DNA of 64,000 bases from Serratia liquefaciens (lineage in GTDB: Bacteria; Pseudomonadota; Gammaproteobacteria; Enterobacterales; Enterobacteriaceae): assembly GCF_027594825.1 (NCBI RefSeq), contig NZ_CP088930.1, positions 1,054,001 to 1,118,000 on the forward strand. Direction: 5' to 3'. The translations under genes were made by a program, and so were the position numbers. Shown here piece by piece: positions 27,861 through 36,736 of this stretch; the stretch's first letter is position 1; every line of letters begins with the position of its first letter. A model generated the notes under the pieces. That model was not told the origin of the DNA. It saw only the letters and a list, made by a program, of their open reading frames with translations, and ran no database searches.

Positions 27861-29016
27861 CCAACGGAGGCTGGGCAAAGACCATCGCCAGCGGGAACCA
27901 AAACAGGTACCAAAACTCGGCCGGGTTCGCGATAACAAACATGCCCTGTGAGCAGTAGAAAATCAGCATAAACAGGTATAAAGCCGCTTCCAGACGGCGA
28001 CCGGCCCGGAGATGGCGCACGGCCAGCTGCGCGCCAAACGCCAATAACGCGGCGAACAGGCAAAACCCAACCAACCCGCCTTTGAGCAACGCCCCCAAAT
28101 ACAGGCTATGGGTGGTATGAATAAACTCACCGGTGTAATTGGTAAAGGTCAGTTGCTTATCAAAGCCATAGCCAAAGAACGGCGCCTGTTCGACCAACAA
28201 CAGGCTGTGCCGCCAGATGCTCATCCGCACAAAGCTCTGTTGATACAGCGCTGCAAAACGCGTAATCAACATTTCACCGATCGGTGAAAACAGCACTGCG
28301 CCCACGGCAAATAACACCGCAGCCGCAATGGCCAGCAGCGATTTTTTGTTCAACGCCAGATAGGAAGTGGTTAACGCCAACGCGGCCAATAAGGCCATCA
28401 GGGGCCCGCGACTTTGGGTGAACACCATAAAGACGAACAACAGCGGGATCGCAGACAGCGCCCTTTTCCTCCCGGTATCACGGAACACCATCAGGCTTAG
28501 AATGATGCCCAACGCCGCATAGCCGGCCAGGTCGATCACGTTGCGCGGGCCAGGGTTAGCCCCGGAGGTTTCTCTGAGAGTATAAATTTCCCGGAAATCA
28601 ACGCACGCCAGATACAAGCACAACAGCGTGATGCCGGCAATCACGGCGCAGAGCAGCAGATTGCGATCGGGGCTGTCCAACACGGTGACCAGCAAGGCCA
28701 GATAGAGCAGGATATACACGCTGTGCGTCAGGGTAGATGCCGTATCATCCGGCGTACCGCCCCAGAGATTGCTGACGGCATAATAGGCGAGAAAGCAGGC
28801 CGCCAGCGCCATTCCCGCGATTGCGGCACGCCGGTTAAGCCAGGCCGAGCGAAACTCGGGGCGTGAGGCCAGCGTCAGCAGGAAAAAGAGCGCCGCGATG
28901 TGGAATAAATTATTGACCCGGGTAAAACCGCAAAAAATGGCGCTAAAAAAAGAAAAGGCCAGCATGGCATAAAAAGAGATCCGACCGGTGAGCTCAACCG
29001 TTTTTGAAAAAATCAT
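27841..29016 (-). CDS. O-antigen ligase family (WaaL/Wzy-type) membrane protein
   Basis: 391 residues with about 11-12 predicted membrane helices and one large periplasmic loop before the last helices, which holds YGFDKQLTFTN and HTTHSLYLGALLKGG; the TxHSLYL-type motif is typical of the Wzy_C ligase domain. WaaL-type enzymes transfer O-antigen from lipid carrier to lipid A-core. The ATG at 29016 is chosen because AAAAGG lies 9 bases before it; a TTG start at 29034 is also possible. It overlaps the end of the WaaZ-like gene by 23 bases, suggesting coupling. Confidence 0.83.
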   Translation of the reverse strand: MIFSKTVELTGRISFYAMLAFSFFSAIFCGFTRVNNLFHIAALFFLLTLASRPEFRSAWLNRRAAIAGMALAACFLAYYAVSNLWGGTPDDTASTLTHSVYILLYLALLVTVLDSPDRNLLLCAVIAGITLLCLYLACVDFREIYTLRETSGANPGPRNVIDLAGYAALGIILSLMVFRDTGRKRALSAIPLLFVFMVFTQSRGPLMALLAALALTTSYLALNKKSLLAIAAAVLFAVGAVLFSPIGEMLITRFAALYQQSFVRMSIWRHSLLLVEQAPFFGYGFDKQLTFTNYTGEFIHTTHSLYLGALLKGGLVGFCLFAALLAFGAQLAVRHLRAGRRLEAALYLFMLIFYCSQGMFVIANPAEFWYLFWFPLAMVFAQPPLVNPRGR

Positions 29017-29902
29017 TACTATCAACCTTTTCAAAAATACCGGTATCTATTGCACTGCTTAATGAAAAGTTTCTAATCACCATTTTTCTCATTTTCATTC
29101 TTTCTCCGGCATGGCTAAAGGCCGGAATAATCAGGTCGTCGACCTTCTCCGGCAAAAATGTCGGCAGTTTATTTTCGGGAGTTTCATAAAAGCGCGGCAA
29201 ATGGAAATTATTCATATCCAGACCGGCAATAAAGAGCTGTTTAAATCCCAGAAAGGCAATGATCTGAAAAGCCCAATACACTACCGTGCCGGCATCAAAA
29301 ACCCCGTGCCGAATATCGTGGCTGAAAGCGATGGTTTTATTGCCAGGCGAGAAAAAAACGCTGCGATCTTTGTGATAATGATCCCACAATGCCGAGAGAG
29401 GAATTTGGGGACTGTAAATTTTGCAGGTTGCGTCCTCGACCACTGAAAACCGGCATTTCACGCCCGCCAGAGTGAAGTAATCGATGATTTTCGCCACGCC
29501 GTGAACCGTAGTGAAAAGGATTAAATCCGGTGCCTGAATAATGCTTTCTATAATATCCGGCCGCCGATCGATAAACCCCATATCGACAATCACATAAAAC
29601 CGAAAGTTGACCTTCTGGCTCAGGCTAAAAGCCCCATTGACCCCTATCGCCGGCATCTCAGGCAGTTCACTAAAGCGAACGGAGTTCACCGACGGTCCCG
29701 TCGCGGTCAACAATATCGGCCCCTTGCAGCTGTCTTTAAGCGCTGACAACGTCACTATAGGAACAGTCTGCTTTTTATAATGTAATTCGGCAATCTCACC
29801 GCTGTCTGCACGTTCGATTTTTACGTAAGGCCAGAGATTTTCATTGTGTCGATAAGGCCGTGAATGAGAATAGCGATACACCTGCTTAAGAAAACTGCCC
29901 AT
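28994..29902 (-). CDS. WaaZ-like LPS core biosynthesis protein
   Basis: 302 residues, no signal peptide. The segments ILLTATGPSVNSVRF, AIGVNGAFSLSQKVNFRFYV and GLDMNNFHLPRFYE resemble, from memory, Escherichia coli WaaZ (283 residues), which is needed for adding the third Kdo in some LPS cores. AGGGATACG precedes the ATG at 29902. The gene runs into the O-antigen-ligase gene. It is more AT-rich than the ligase. The similarity is by eye only; other 6-hydroxymethylpterin-kinase-like/Kdo-related enzymes with the same fold are possible. Confidence 0.6.
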   Translation of the reverse strand: MGSFLKQVYRYSHSRPYRHNENLWPYVKIERADSGEIAELHYKKQTVPIVTLSALKDSCKGPILLTATGPSVNSVRFSELPEMPAIGVNGAFSLSQKVNFRFYVIVDMGFIDRRPDIIESIIQAPDLILFTTVHGVAKIIDYFTLAGVKCRFSVVEDATCKIYSPQIPLSALWDHYHKDRSVFFSPGNKTIAFSHDIRHGVFDAGTVVYWAFQIIAFLGFKQLFIAGLDMNNFHLPRFYETPENKLPTFLPEKVDDLIIPAFSHAGERMKMRKMVIRNFSLSSAIDTGIFEKVDSNDFFKNG

Positions 29903-30194
29903 CGTATCCCTGCCCTGTAAAAATGTATTTGCGCCGAACAGAACTGTCCTGACCGCATTAGATTTATTGTAGGGCTGAGTATCTGAGCATTAATGAACAT
30001 GGGCAATTATTGCATTTTGAATTCTTCGTAATGTTAACGAAAAGAGGTGTGTGGATTTGTTAACCGAGTTAAAAACCTGTAGGGAACGGTAATAATTATT
30101 TTAAAGTATGATTAAAGTTCGCCTTGCGACTTGCTTCAAGACTTTGTAACGATCGCCATGAGCAGGCCCTGAGATATGAGTTGGTAAAGAGCGT

Positions 30195-31130
30195 TTATTG
30201 AGGAATATAGAGGTCGTCAACGTCGCAATGAACTTTAACATCCCTAAAATATGACTGTAGTTGAGATACCGACATAGCGCTCCTTGACTCAAAAAGCGCC
30301 TTTTCTGCGGCATCGTTGCTTATTCTTTTGAGTACACCTCTCATCACGTGTTCTATCCTGCAAGGTGCTGAAGGATGGGTATTCTGTTTGCTCACGCCAT
30401 TTCTTTGAAGACGCTCCGCCCAGTCGAACCGGAAAAAAACGGTAATAATAGTAATATCAACGTTGTGATTAGATTTCTCAACAAGGTTGATGGCGTACTC
30501 ATCAGCATCATATTCATCCTTACGGGACTCCTCCGCTGTTTTCTCATTATACCTTCGGTGCCCAAGAACGATATGCCCTATTTCGTGAGCAAGCGGAAAC
30601 GCCATAGCATCTAGCATGATTTTATCAAGAGTATTTCGGTAGTTCACTTCATCCTCCTTATTTTTACAGCAAGGAGGTGTTAATTTTGCCCAGAACCAAA
30701 ACTCCTCTATCGGAATTTCCTTTTTCATTTCAAGTGATTTCTTTGTTCTTGATTCTAAATATTGCAAGTAGTTCTGGTACAGAGTCATATCAATCTTTTC
30801 ATCATAAACCTGCATTAATGCCTTAGCCTGCAGCATTATTTCAAAAATAAATGCCAACGGAAATAATATCTTCTTATTTTTGACATCGGAAAGGACGTTA
30901 AAATCAGCATATGCCGCCACTTTAACCGCTCTGTCCTGGTACAATTCAGGTTCTAAGTTAAATACTTCACTATGATAATCATTCATTAATCTCTGTAATG
31001 TTCTCTGCCCTGCATCTTGAGTTTCTTGCAAAAGTTCATCCTGTGATTTTTGTTGTTCCATTGCAGCTGACGTGCTTATCACATTCAGGATAAATATAAT
31101 AAAAAATAAAGAAAAATTTAATGTTTTCAT
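30195..31130 (-). CDS. Exported HExxH metallopeptidase, coupled to a phospholipase A2-like protein
   Basis: 311 residues. A signal peptide (about 1-22, MKTLNFSLFFIIFILNVISTSAA) implies export. The zinc site HEIGH is near residue 182, in LAHEIGHIVLGHRR, with a downstream ExxxDxxA in DEYDADEYAINL supplying the third ligand, as in M48-type or related gluzincin peptidases. The N-terminal part (25-170) is helical with no recognised domain; CC at about 155 and two more Cys later could form disulfides. The start overlaps the stop of the upstream gene by 4 bases (ATGA). Both genes are AT-rich compared with their flanks. Role unknown; processing or activation of the partner is a guess. Confidence 0.75.
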   Translation of the reverse strand: MKTLNFSLFFIIFILNVISTSAAMEQQKSQDELLQETQDAGQRTLQRLMNDYHSEVFNLEPELYQDRAVKVAAYADFNVLSDVKNKKILFPLAFIFEIMLQAKALMQVYDEKIDMTLYQNYLQYLESRTKKSLEMKKEIPIEEFWFWAKLTPPCCKNKEDEVNYRNTLDKIMLDAMAFPLAHEIGHIVLGHRRYNEKTAEESRKDEYDADEYAINLVEKSNHNVDITIITVFFRFDWAERLQRNGVSKQNTHPSAPCRIEHVMRGVLKRISNDAAEKALFESRSAMSVSQLQSYFRDVKVHCDVDDLYIPQ

Positions 31131-31750
31131 TTATTTTTCAATCCATTCTCATGAGTAAAAATCAACTCGCGTTGAAAATCCACATCAGAAACACCTTGTT
31201 GCTCCGCTTTAATAAAATCGTTGAATTGTTTATCCGTTCCGAAAGTTAAAAAATCCTCTATAGCTTTATTATACTGTTTCGGCTCGGGAGGTGCGGGAAT
31301 AGGGTCAATGCCGACAAAAGCCTGATCGCCAGCGAACCTCACAGCTTTACGATAAGCTATTGCCACAACAGAACAGACCTTATTGTGATTTGTAGATATT
31401 ATCTTGTTCTGAAGATCAATATCACACTGTTCTCTTCTTATATTTGCAGCATTCATTAACTTTAGGAATTTAACGTTATCACACTCAGACTTCCCATAGA
31501 GATCACCGCCCTCTCTACATCGACGATATTCGCAATTACCTTCCAAACTTTTTTCACATTTCCCATAACAACCATCATGCTCGTTGCATGCTTGGGTAAA
31601 GTCGCACACAGCAAAAATTTTATCGGGAACAAAAGGAGCATTCCAACCAGAACCGCATCCATTAGGCTCGCTTCCTCCGACAGAAGAGGCTGCTTTCAAA
31701 TCCGTATTGAATATGCATAAAAAAACAACAATCATAAGCCGAATAAGCAT
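31127..31750 (-). CDS. Secreted phospholipase A2-like protein
   Basis: 207 residues with signal peptide MLIRLMIVVFLCIFNTDLKA. Right after it comes GCGSGWNAPFVPDKIF, then FTQACNEHDGCYGKC near residue 55: the Cys-x3-His-Asp-x-Cys-Tyr arrangement of secreted phospholipase A2 active sites, with a glycine-rich calcium-loop-like stretch before it. Many further cysteines suggest a disulfide-bonded extracytoplasmic protein. The C-terminal 80 residues (from about 125) are not typical of the fold and end in a charged tail. The start at 31750 has GAGG 8 bases upstream; longer frames lack a signal peptide. Overlaps the metallopeptidase gene by 4 bases. Confidence 0.7.
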   Translation of the reverse strand: MLIRLMIVVFLCIFNTDLKAASSVGGSEPNGCGSGWNAPFVPDKIFAVCDFTQACNEHDGCYGKCEKSLEGNCEYRRCREGGDLYGKSECDNVKFLKLMNAANIRREQCDIDLQNKIISTNHNKVCSVVAIAYRKAVRFAGDQAFVGIDPIPAPPEPKQYNKAIEDFLTFGTDKQFNDFIKAEQQGVSDVDFQRELIFTHENGLKNK

Positions 31751-32024
31751 TATCATCGCCTCAGAAATGTTTACGCTCTCTGATAATATAGAACAACAAT
31801 CAGGCATAACCACAATCATGTAAACGATGGAATAAAAAACTTAAGGTGACAGGAAAACAATTAGCAGGAGAATGAAATAAATATACAATAAAAATCATAG
31901 TAGTAATAGTAGCAGGCCTAACCAACAGCCTGCCACTAAAAAATAGTAACGATAAAAAACCGTGTGTATTATTTATAAAAAACGTTTCTTCTAAATAAAC
32001 TTACATTTTCAACACGAAATATAT

Positions 32025-33140
32025 TCAATCGTCGAAAGGCTCGCCAAGCGTCAGCATCAGCCGATTGGCCCAGGCAAAGAACGCGGTCGATTGCACCAGA
32101 TCCAGCAGCGCCAGTTCATCCAACCCTTGCTCGCGCAACGCCACCAGATGCCCGGCATTGACCTGCGGCGGCGTGGCGGACAGCGCAGCGGCAAAGTCTA
32201 TCTGCGTCCGCCACGGCTCCCCTTGCCCCTCGCTCAAAATGCCACCCGGTGCCACATCCAGCAGGCGCTGTACTTCATCCGTGTTCTTGGACAACTGCGC
32301 CGCCTTGCGGGCATGTACCGAAGCGCAATAGATGCAGCCATTCACCTTACTGGCCACCGTTGCCGCCAGTTCCCGATCCTTACGCTCCAGCCCGCCGGGC
32401 GTATAGAAAATGGCCCGATCCGCCAACGTTCTCTGCTCCAGCAACGGATGGTTACGCGCCAGCAGGCGGAAGTAATCCGAGTCGCTGTGCCCGAAGCGCG
32501 TCAAAAGCGCCTGGCCTTGCTCATCAAACTCCGCTAACGGTTTGGCGGCAATCCAGGGCTCCCAACCCAGTTCCTGGCGGGTAAACACCGGCGGTGCGTG
32601 ACGACCGCCGAGGCTCAAGGATTCGGTACGCCAACGGCCCGCCCTGACCGGTGCCCCACCCGCGCTTTCGAGGGGGATTCCTTCAAGCAAGCGGTATCCC
32701 GTCAGCAGACGGCTCTGAAAACTGACGAAGGCGATTAACTGCGACAGGGTGACGATAGCGTCCAGCGACCAGCCGGCCTGTTGCAACGCCTGCAGATGCT
32801 GCGCGTCGGCGCTGGCGGGTTTGAACGCCAACCGTTCGGCATGATCGAACGCTGCCTGCAAATGCGGGCCATGCTCAACGTCGCCCTCCTGCTGCAGCAG
32901 GGTGCCATAGTGCGCAGAAAGCAGCTTGTCCGCATGCCATTCGCTGATGCGCTGCGCGATCTGCAGCCGTTGCGCCACGGGGAAATCTCCGGTATCAGCG
33001 GGGGAAAACAGCGCCAGATAGCTGGCCTGGATCGCGTCTGTTGCCGCTTGCCGCGTGGTTCTGGCCTTAGCCAATGCAGAACCGGGGGCGATCTCTGCCA
33101 GCTCAGCCAGCAAATCTTTAGGGTGCAATGTTGCAGTCAT
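32025..33140 (-). CDS. AhpD-like (carboxymuconolactone decarboxylase fold) alkylhydroperoxidase-domain protein
   Basis: 371 residues, apparently two tandem CMD-type helical domains. The second carries the redox motif CIYCASVHARK (about 272-282), CxxCxxxH as in AhpD; the first lacks it. It is the last gene of a six-gene unit and its start overlaps the monooxygenase stop by 4 bases. This combination with a luciferase-like monooxygenase and peptide-type ABC transporter is a recurrent but poorly characterised cluster in enteric bacteria (KPN_01854-01858 families). It may deal with peroxide made by the flavin enzyme; that is an inference. Confidence 0.82.
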   Translation of the reverse strand: MTATLHPKDLLAELAEIAPGSALAKARTTRQAATDAIQASYLALFSPADTGDFPVAQRLQIAQRISEWHADKLLSAHYGTLLQQEGDVEHGPHLQAAFDHAERLAFKPASADAQHLQALQQAGWSLDAIVTLSQLIAFVSFQSRLLTGYRLLEGIPLESAGGAPVRAGRWRTESLSLGGRHAPPVFTRQELGWEPWIAAKPLAEFDEQGQALLTRFGHSDSDYFRLLARNHPLLEQRTLADRAIFYTPGGLERKDRELAATVASKVNGCIYCASVHARKAAQLSKNTDEVQRLLDVAPGGILSEGQGEPWRTQIDFAAALSATPPQVNAGHLVALREQGLDELALLDLVQSTAFFAWANRLMLTLGEPFDD

Positions 33141-34183
33141 ACCTTTTCCTCAGCGTGATGTTCGTAGGAGACGGATGCGGGATTGCGGCGTTGCCAGCCC
33201 AGCTCCGGGGCAACGTGGCGAGCGATCAGTTCAATAGAACGCAAAATGGTGGCGTGCGGTGGATCGATGGAGTGAACCTGGAACGCCAGATCGGTCACTC
33301 GCGCCAGCGCGCTGTCTTTTTGCAGTGAGGCGATCACCTGATCCGGAGTACCCAGATGCACGTCGAAGGCGCGGATCAGCCCATCAAGGGATTCGTCGGA
33401 CGGCCGGTGACCGCTGGCACGCAGGCGCTCAAGCCCGCGGCTCAAGCCTTTGGCGGCAAAGTCCCGTGCCTGCTGGCCGTGGTCGGTCACCAGCGCGGTG
33501 CGCGACCCCATAATGCGTGGCGCAATGCCGGGCGGCAGCGCCGCCAGATAGGCGTCGATAATCGGGTTTTGCAATTCGTCCAGCGGCAAATCCGGCGCAT
33601 CTGCCGGGCGCGGCTGAGTACGCGACAGCATCAGGCCGTCCCCGGCCCGCCCGGCGCGCTCACCGCCTTCCACCGAGAAGGTCGCCTGCCAGACCCGCTC
33701 GGCCAACTGCGGTGCCGCCGGATACAGGCGGTTATCTTCGCCACCCAGGGCCTCACCGCGCCAGGCTCGCAGCAGGGTACTGAAATTGTCGGCAAACACC
33801 GCGTGACGCTGTGCGGCGTCGAAACCGAAAGCGCTGAACGAAGAAGGCGTGCCGCCGGCAGCGATGCCGACTTCCAGCCTGCCGTCGGACAGCAGATCCA
33901 GCACCGCAGTGTCTTCGGCCACCCGAATCGCGGACTCCATCGGCAGCGTGATCACCCCGGTGCCGAGCCGGATATGGCGGGTTCGCGCCGCCACCTGCGC
34001 CAGAAACACCAGCGGCGAAGGCAGGCCGCCCTCATCCTCATGAAAATGGTGCTGCGCCACCCAGGCGCTGTCAAAGCCGGCCCGTTCGGCATGCACGATC
34101 TGTTCGGTCGCCAGCCGATAACGCTGCTGCGCGCTGCCCTGATCCAGCAGCCGGGTGAAAAAACCGAGTCTTTTACTGCTCAT
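33137..34183 (-). CDS. Luciferase-like FMN-dependent monooxygenase
   Basis: 348 residues, bacterial-luciferase TIM-barrel fold: starts MSSKRLGFFTRLLDQG, then FDSAWVAQHHFHEDEGG, RHIRLGTGVITLPME and DLLSDGRLEVGIAAGG. These enzymes use reduced FMN to oxidise small organic sulfur, nitrogen or carbon substrates. The ATG at 34183 is chosen because GAGG lies 9 bases upstream; a start 11 codons earlier is weaker. It overlaps the ABC ATPase end by 11 bases and the AhpD-like gene by 4. The substrate is probably what the ABC system imports. Confidence 0.87.
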   Translation of the reverse strand: MSSKRLGFFTRLLDQGSAQQRYRLATEQIVHAERAGFDSAWVAQHHFHEDEGGLPSPLVFLAQVAARTRHIRLGTGVITLPMESAIRVAEDTAVLDLLSDGRLEVGIAAGGTPSSFSAFGFDAAQRHAVFADNFSTLLRAWRGEALGGEDNRLYPAAPQLAERVWQATFSVEGGERAGRAGDGLMLSRTQPRPADAPDLPLDELQNPIIDAYLAALPPGIAPRIMGSRTALVTDHGQQARDFAAKGLSRGLERLRASGHRPSDESLDGLIRAFDVHLGTPDQVIASLQKDSALARVTDLAFQVHSIDPPHATILRSIELIARHVAPELGWQRRNPASVSYEHHAEEKV

Positions 34184-35849
34184 AGAATGCATCCTCAATC
34201 TGGGGCTGTTCGGCATAAAACTGACGGCCAGGAATGGCTTCGATCAACTGGCGTGTGTAATCGCTGCCCGGCATGGCGAACAGCTCAGCGGTCGGCCCGC
34301 TGTCCACCTGCACGCCACGGTGCAACACCGATACGCTGTGGGAGATCTGCCTTACCGTGGCCAGGTCGTGTGAAATAAACAAATAGGTCAGCCCCAACTC
34401 CTGCTGCAAATCCTGCAGCAACCGCAGGATCTGCGCCTGCACCGTGACATCCAATGCCGAAGTGGCTTCATCCAGCACCAGCACCCGTGGCTGCAACACC
34501 AGCGCCCGGGCGATCGCCACCCGCTGTCGCTGGCCGCCGGAAAGCTCGCGCGGTTTACGGCTCAGCAATTCACTCGGCAGCGCCACGCGTTCAAATAAAT
34601 CTCGCACCCGACGATAGCGCTCAGCCTGGGCCAGCGGCTCGAAATTCAGCAGCGGTTCTTCAATCACCTGGTACAGCGTCTGGGATGGATCGAGCGAGCC
34701 GTACGGATTCTGATACACCAACTGAATGCGGCGACGGAATTGGCGCAGCGCCTCGCCCTTCAAGCGGGTGAAGTCGACGCCGTCGATAATGATTTGCCCG
34801 GCATTCGGCCTTTGGAAACCGAGCAGGCAGCGTGCCAGCGTGGTCTTGCCGGATCCGGACTCCCCCACCAGCGCATGGGTCGTACCGCCAGGCACGCTGA
34901 ACGACACCTGATCCAGTGCCCGATAATTTTTCCCGCCACTGCCCGCCAGGGGAAAGTCTTTCACCAGCCCCTTGACCTGGATTGCCAGTTCTTGCGTGCT
35001 GTGGCGGGGCTGCGGTACCACCGCCCGGGTCAACGACGGCACGTCGGCAAACAGTCGGCGGGTATAATCGCTGGCTGGCGCGCGCAGCACTTCGGTAGTC
35101 ACTCCCTGCTCCTGTACCCGGCCATGGCGAAACACCAGCAGCCGATCGGCGCGTTCCGCCGCCACCGCCAGATCGTGGGTCACCAGCAGCACCGCGGTGC
35201 CAAACTCCTGCCGCAGCTCGTCGATCAGATCGAGAATACGTTTTTGCACCGTGACATCCAGTGCACTGGTCGGCTCATCGGCGATAATCAACGCCGGTTG
35301 CAGCGCCATCGCGATGGCGATCAATACCCGCTGTTTCATGCCGCCGGAAAGTTCGTGCGGATACTGACGCGCCCGCAGCTCCGGATGCGTCAAACCGACG
35401 CGGGTAAGCAACGCCACCACCCGCTGCTGCAGCTGCTTGCGCGGTAGCCGACGGTGAATGTTGATGATCTCCGCCACCTGATCGCCAATGGTCTTCACCG
35501 GATTGAGTGAGCTGGAGGGATCTTGTGGGATCAAACTGATTTGCGCCCCGCGCACCGCATCCAGACGCTTTGATGACCAGTGGCTGATGTCGGTGCCGTT
35601 CAGCCGTATCGCCCCCTGCTCCAGGCGACCGTTTTCCGTCAGCAAACCAATGATTGCCTGCGCAATGGTGGTTTTGCCGGAACCGGACTCGCCGACCAGC
35701 GCCACCACTTCCCCCGGCTGAATGGAAAACGACACCTGATGCACCACCCGCTGATTGCCGGCCGCGCCCTGATAAGCGATCGAAACCTGTTCCAGCTCCA
35801 GTACCGGTGGCGTGGCGCTCGCCCGTTGTAATGCGCTCTGAATGCTCAT
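34173..35849 (-). CDS. Fused double ATPase of a dipeptide/nickel-type ABC importer
   Basis: 558 residues with two complete nucleotide-binding domains, equivalent to DppD plus DppF. Walker A GESGSGKTTIAQ near residue 48 and GESGSGKTTLARC near residue 335; signatures LSGGMKQR and LSGGQRQR; Walker B LIIADEPTSALD and VLVLDEATSALD. Cytoplasmic, energises the two permeases upstream. The ATG at 35849 overlaps the stop of the permease by 4 bases. Confidence 0.93.
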   Translation of the reverse strand: MSIQSALQRASATPPVLELEQVSIAYQGAAGNQRVVHQVSFSIQPGEVVALVGESGSGKTTIAQAIIGLLTENGRLEQGAIRLNGTDISHWSSKRLDAVRGAQISLIPQDPSSSLNPVKTIGDQVAEIINIHRRLPRKQLQQRVVALLTRVGLTHPELRARQYPHELSGGMKQRVLIAIAMALQPALIIADEPTSALDVTVQKRILDLIDELRQEFGTAVLLVTHDLAVAAERADRLLVFRHGRVQEQGVTTEVLRAPASDYTRRLFADVPSLTRAVVPQPRHSTQELAIQVKGLVKDFPLAGSGGKNYRALDQVSFSVPGGTTHALVGESGSGKTTLARCLLGFQRPNAGQIIIDGVDFTRLKGEALRQFRRRIQLVYQNPYGSLDPSQTLYQVIEEPLLNFEPLAQAERYRRVRDLFERVALPSELLSRKPRELSGGQRQRVAIARALVLQPRVLVLDEATSALDVTVQAQILRLLQDLQQELGLTYLFISHDLATVRQISHSVSVLHRGVQVDSGPTAELFAMPGSDYTRQLIEAIPGRQFYAEQPQIEDAFYEQ

Positions 35850-36736
35850 GCTGGCGTTCTCCCCAATGCGCGGCTGATACGGTTGGCCGCCAGAACCACC
35901 GCCACGACCGCCAGCCCCGGGAAGGTCGTTAGCCACCAGGCGGTGGAAATGTAGTTGCGCCCTTCGGCGATCAAAAGCCCCCACTCGGGCGTCGGCGGTG
36001 GTGTGCCGTACCCCAGAAAGCTCAGGGTGGCAATCGCCAGAATTGCGCTGCCGAACTGCAACGCCGAGAAGGCAATCACCGAGGTTAGCGAGTTCGGCAA
36101 AATATGCCGCCACAGCACCGCCCAGAAGGTACCGCCACTGCCATAGGCCGCCTCGACGTAATCGCTGTGGCGCACCCGCACCACCTCTGCGCGCGCCAGG
36201 CGGGCAAAGTTCGCCACCGAGGTGATCCCCACGGCGATGGCGGCATTTACCGTGCCGAAGCCCAGCAAAATAATGATGCTCAACGACAGCAGCAGACCGG
36301 GAATCGACAGCAAAACGTCGACAAGGCGCATCACCGCGTCATCCGCGATGCCGCCCACCGCACCGGCAATCAGCCCCAGCGCGGTGCCCAACAGCAGGCC
36401 TAAAGCGACCGCCACCAGCGCGGCGGACAGCGTCTGCGAAGCGCCATAAACAATGCGCGCATACAAATCGCGCCCCAGTTGATCGGTGCCCAGCCAATGT
36501 TCGCCCCCCGGTGCCAGACGCTGCGCCCCGGCAATGCCTTCGGTGCCGCTGTAGGCCGTGAACAGCTGCGGCGCCAGCGCCCACAGCACCGCGATGGTAA
36601 TCACCGTCCAGGCCAGCAACAGCGTCAGCGGCACACGACGGCGGCGCGGACGGTGCGTTGGCAAGGTGCCTTCGCTTTCCACACCGCCCAGATCGCGCTC
36701 CGGCGCGCTGGATTTCTCAAAGGAGATACTGCTCAT
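35846..36736 (-). CDS. ABC importer permease, DppC-type
   Basis: 296 residues, about six membrane helices. An N-terminal cytoplasmic tail with RPRRRRV is followed by TM1; the periplasmic LGTDQLGRDLYARIVYGAS is the conserved DppC/OppC signature, and the EAA loop is YVEAAYGSGGTFWAVLWRHILPN (key motif EAAYGSG...HILPN). Overlaps both neighbours by 4 bases. Confidence 0.93.
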   Translation of the reverse strand: MSSISFEKSSAPERDLGGVESEGTLPTHRPRRRRVPLTLLLAWTVITIAVLWALAPQLFTAYSGTEGIAGAQRLAPGGEHWLGTDQLGRDLYARIVYGASQTLSAALVAVALGLLLGTALGLIAGAVGGIADDAVMRLVDVLLSIPGLLLSLSIIILLGFGTVNAAIAVGITSVANFARLARAEVVRVRHSDYVEAAYGSGGTFWAVLWRHILPNSLTSVIAFSALQFGSAILAIATLSFLGYGTPPPTPEWGLLIAEGRNYISTAWWLTTFPGLAVVAVVLAANRISRALGRTPA

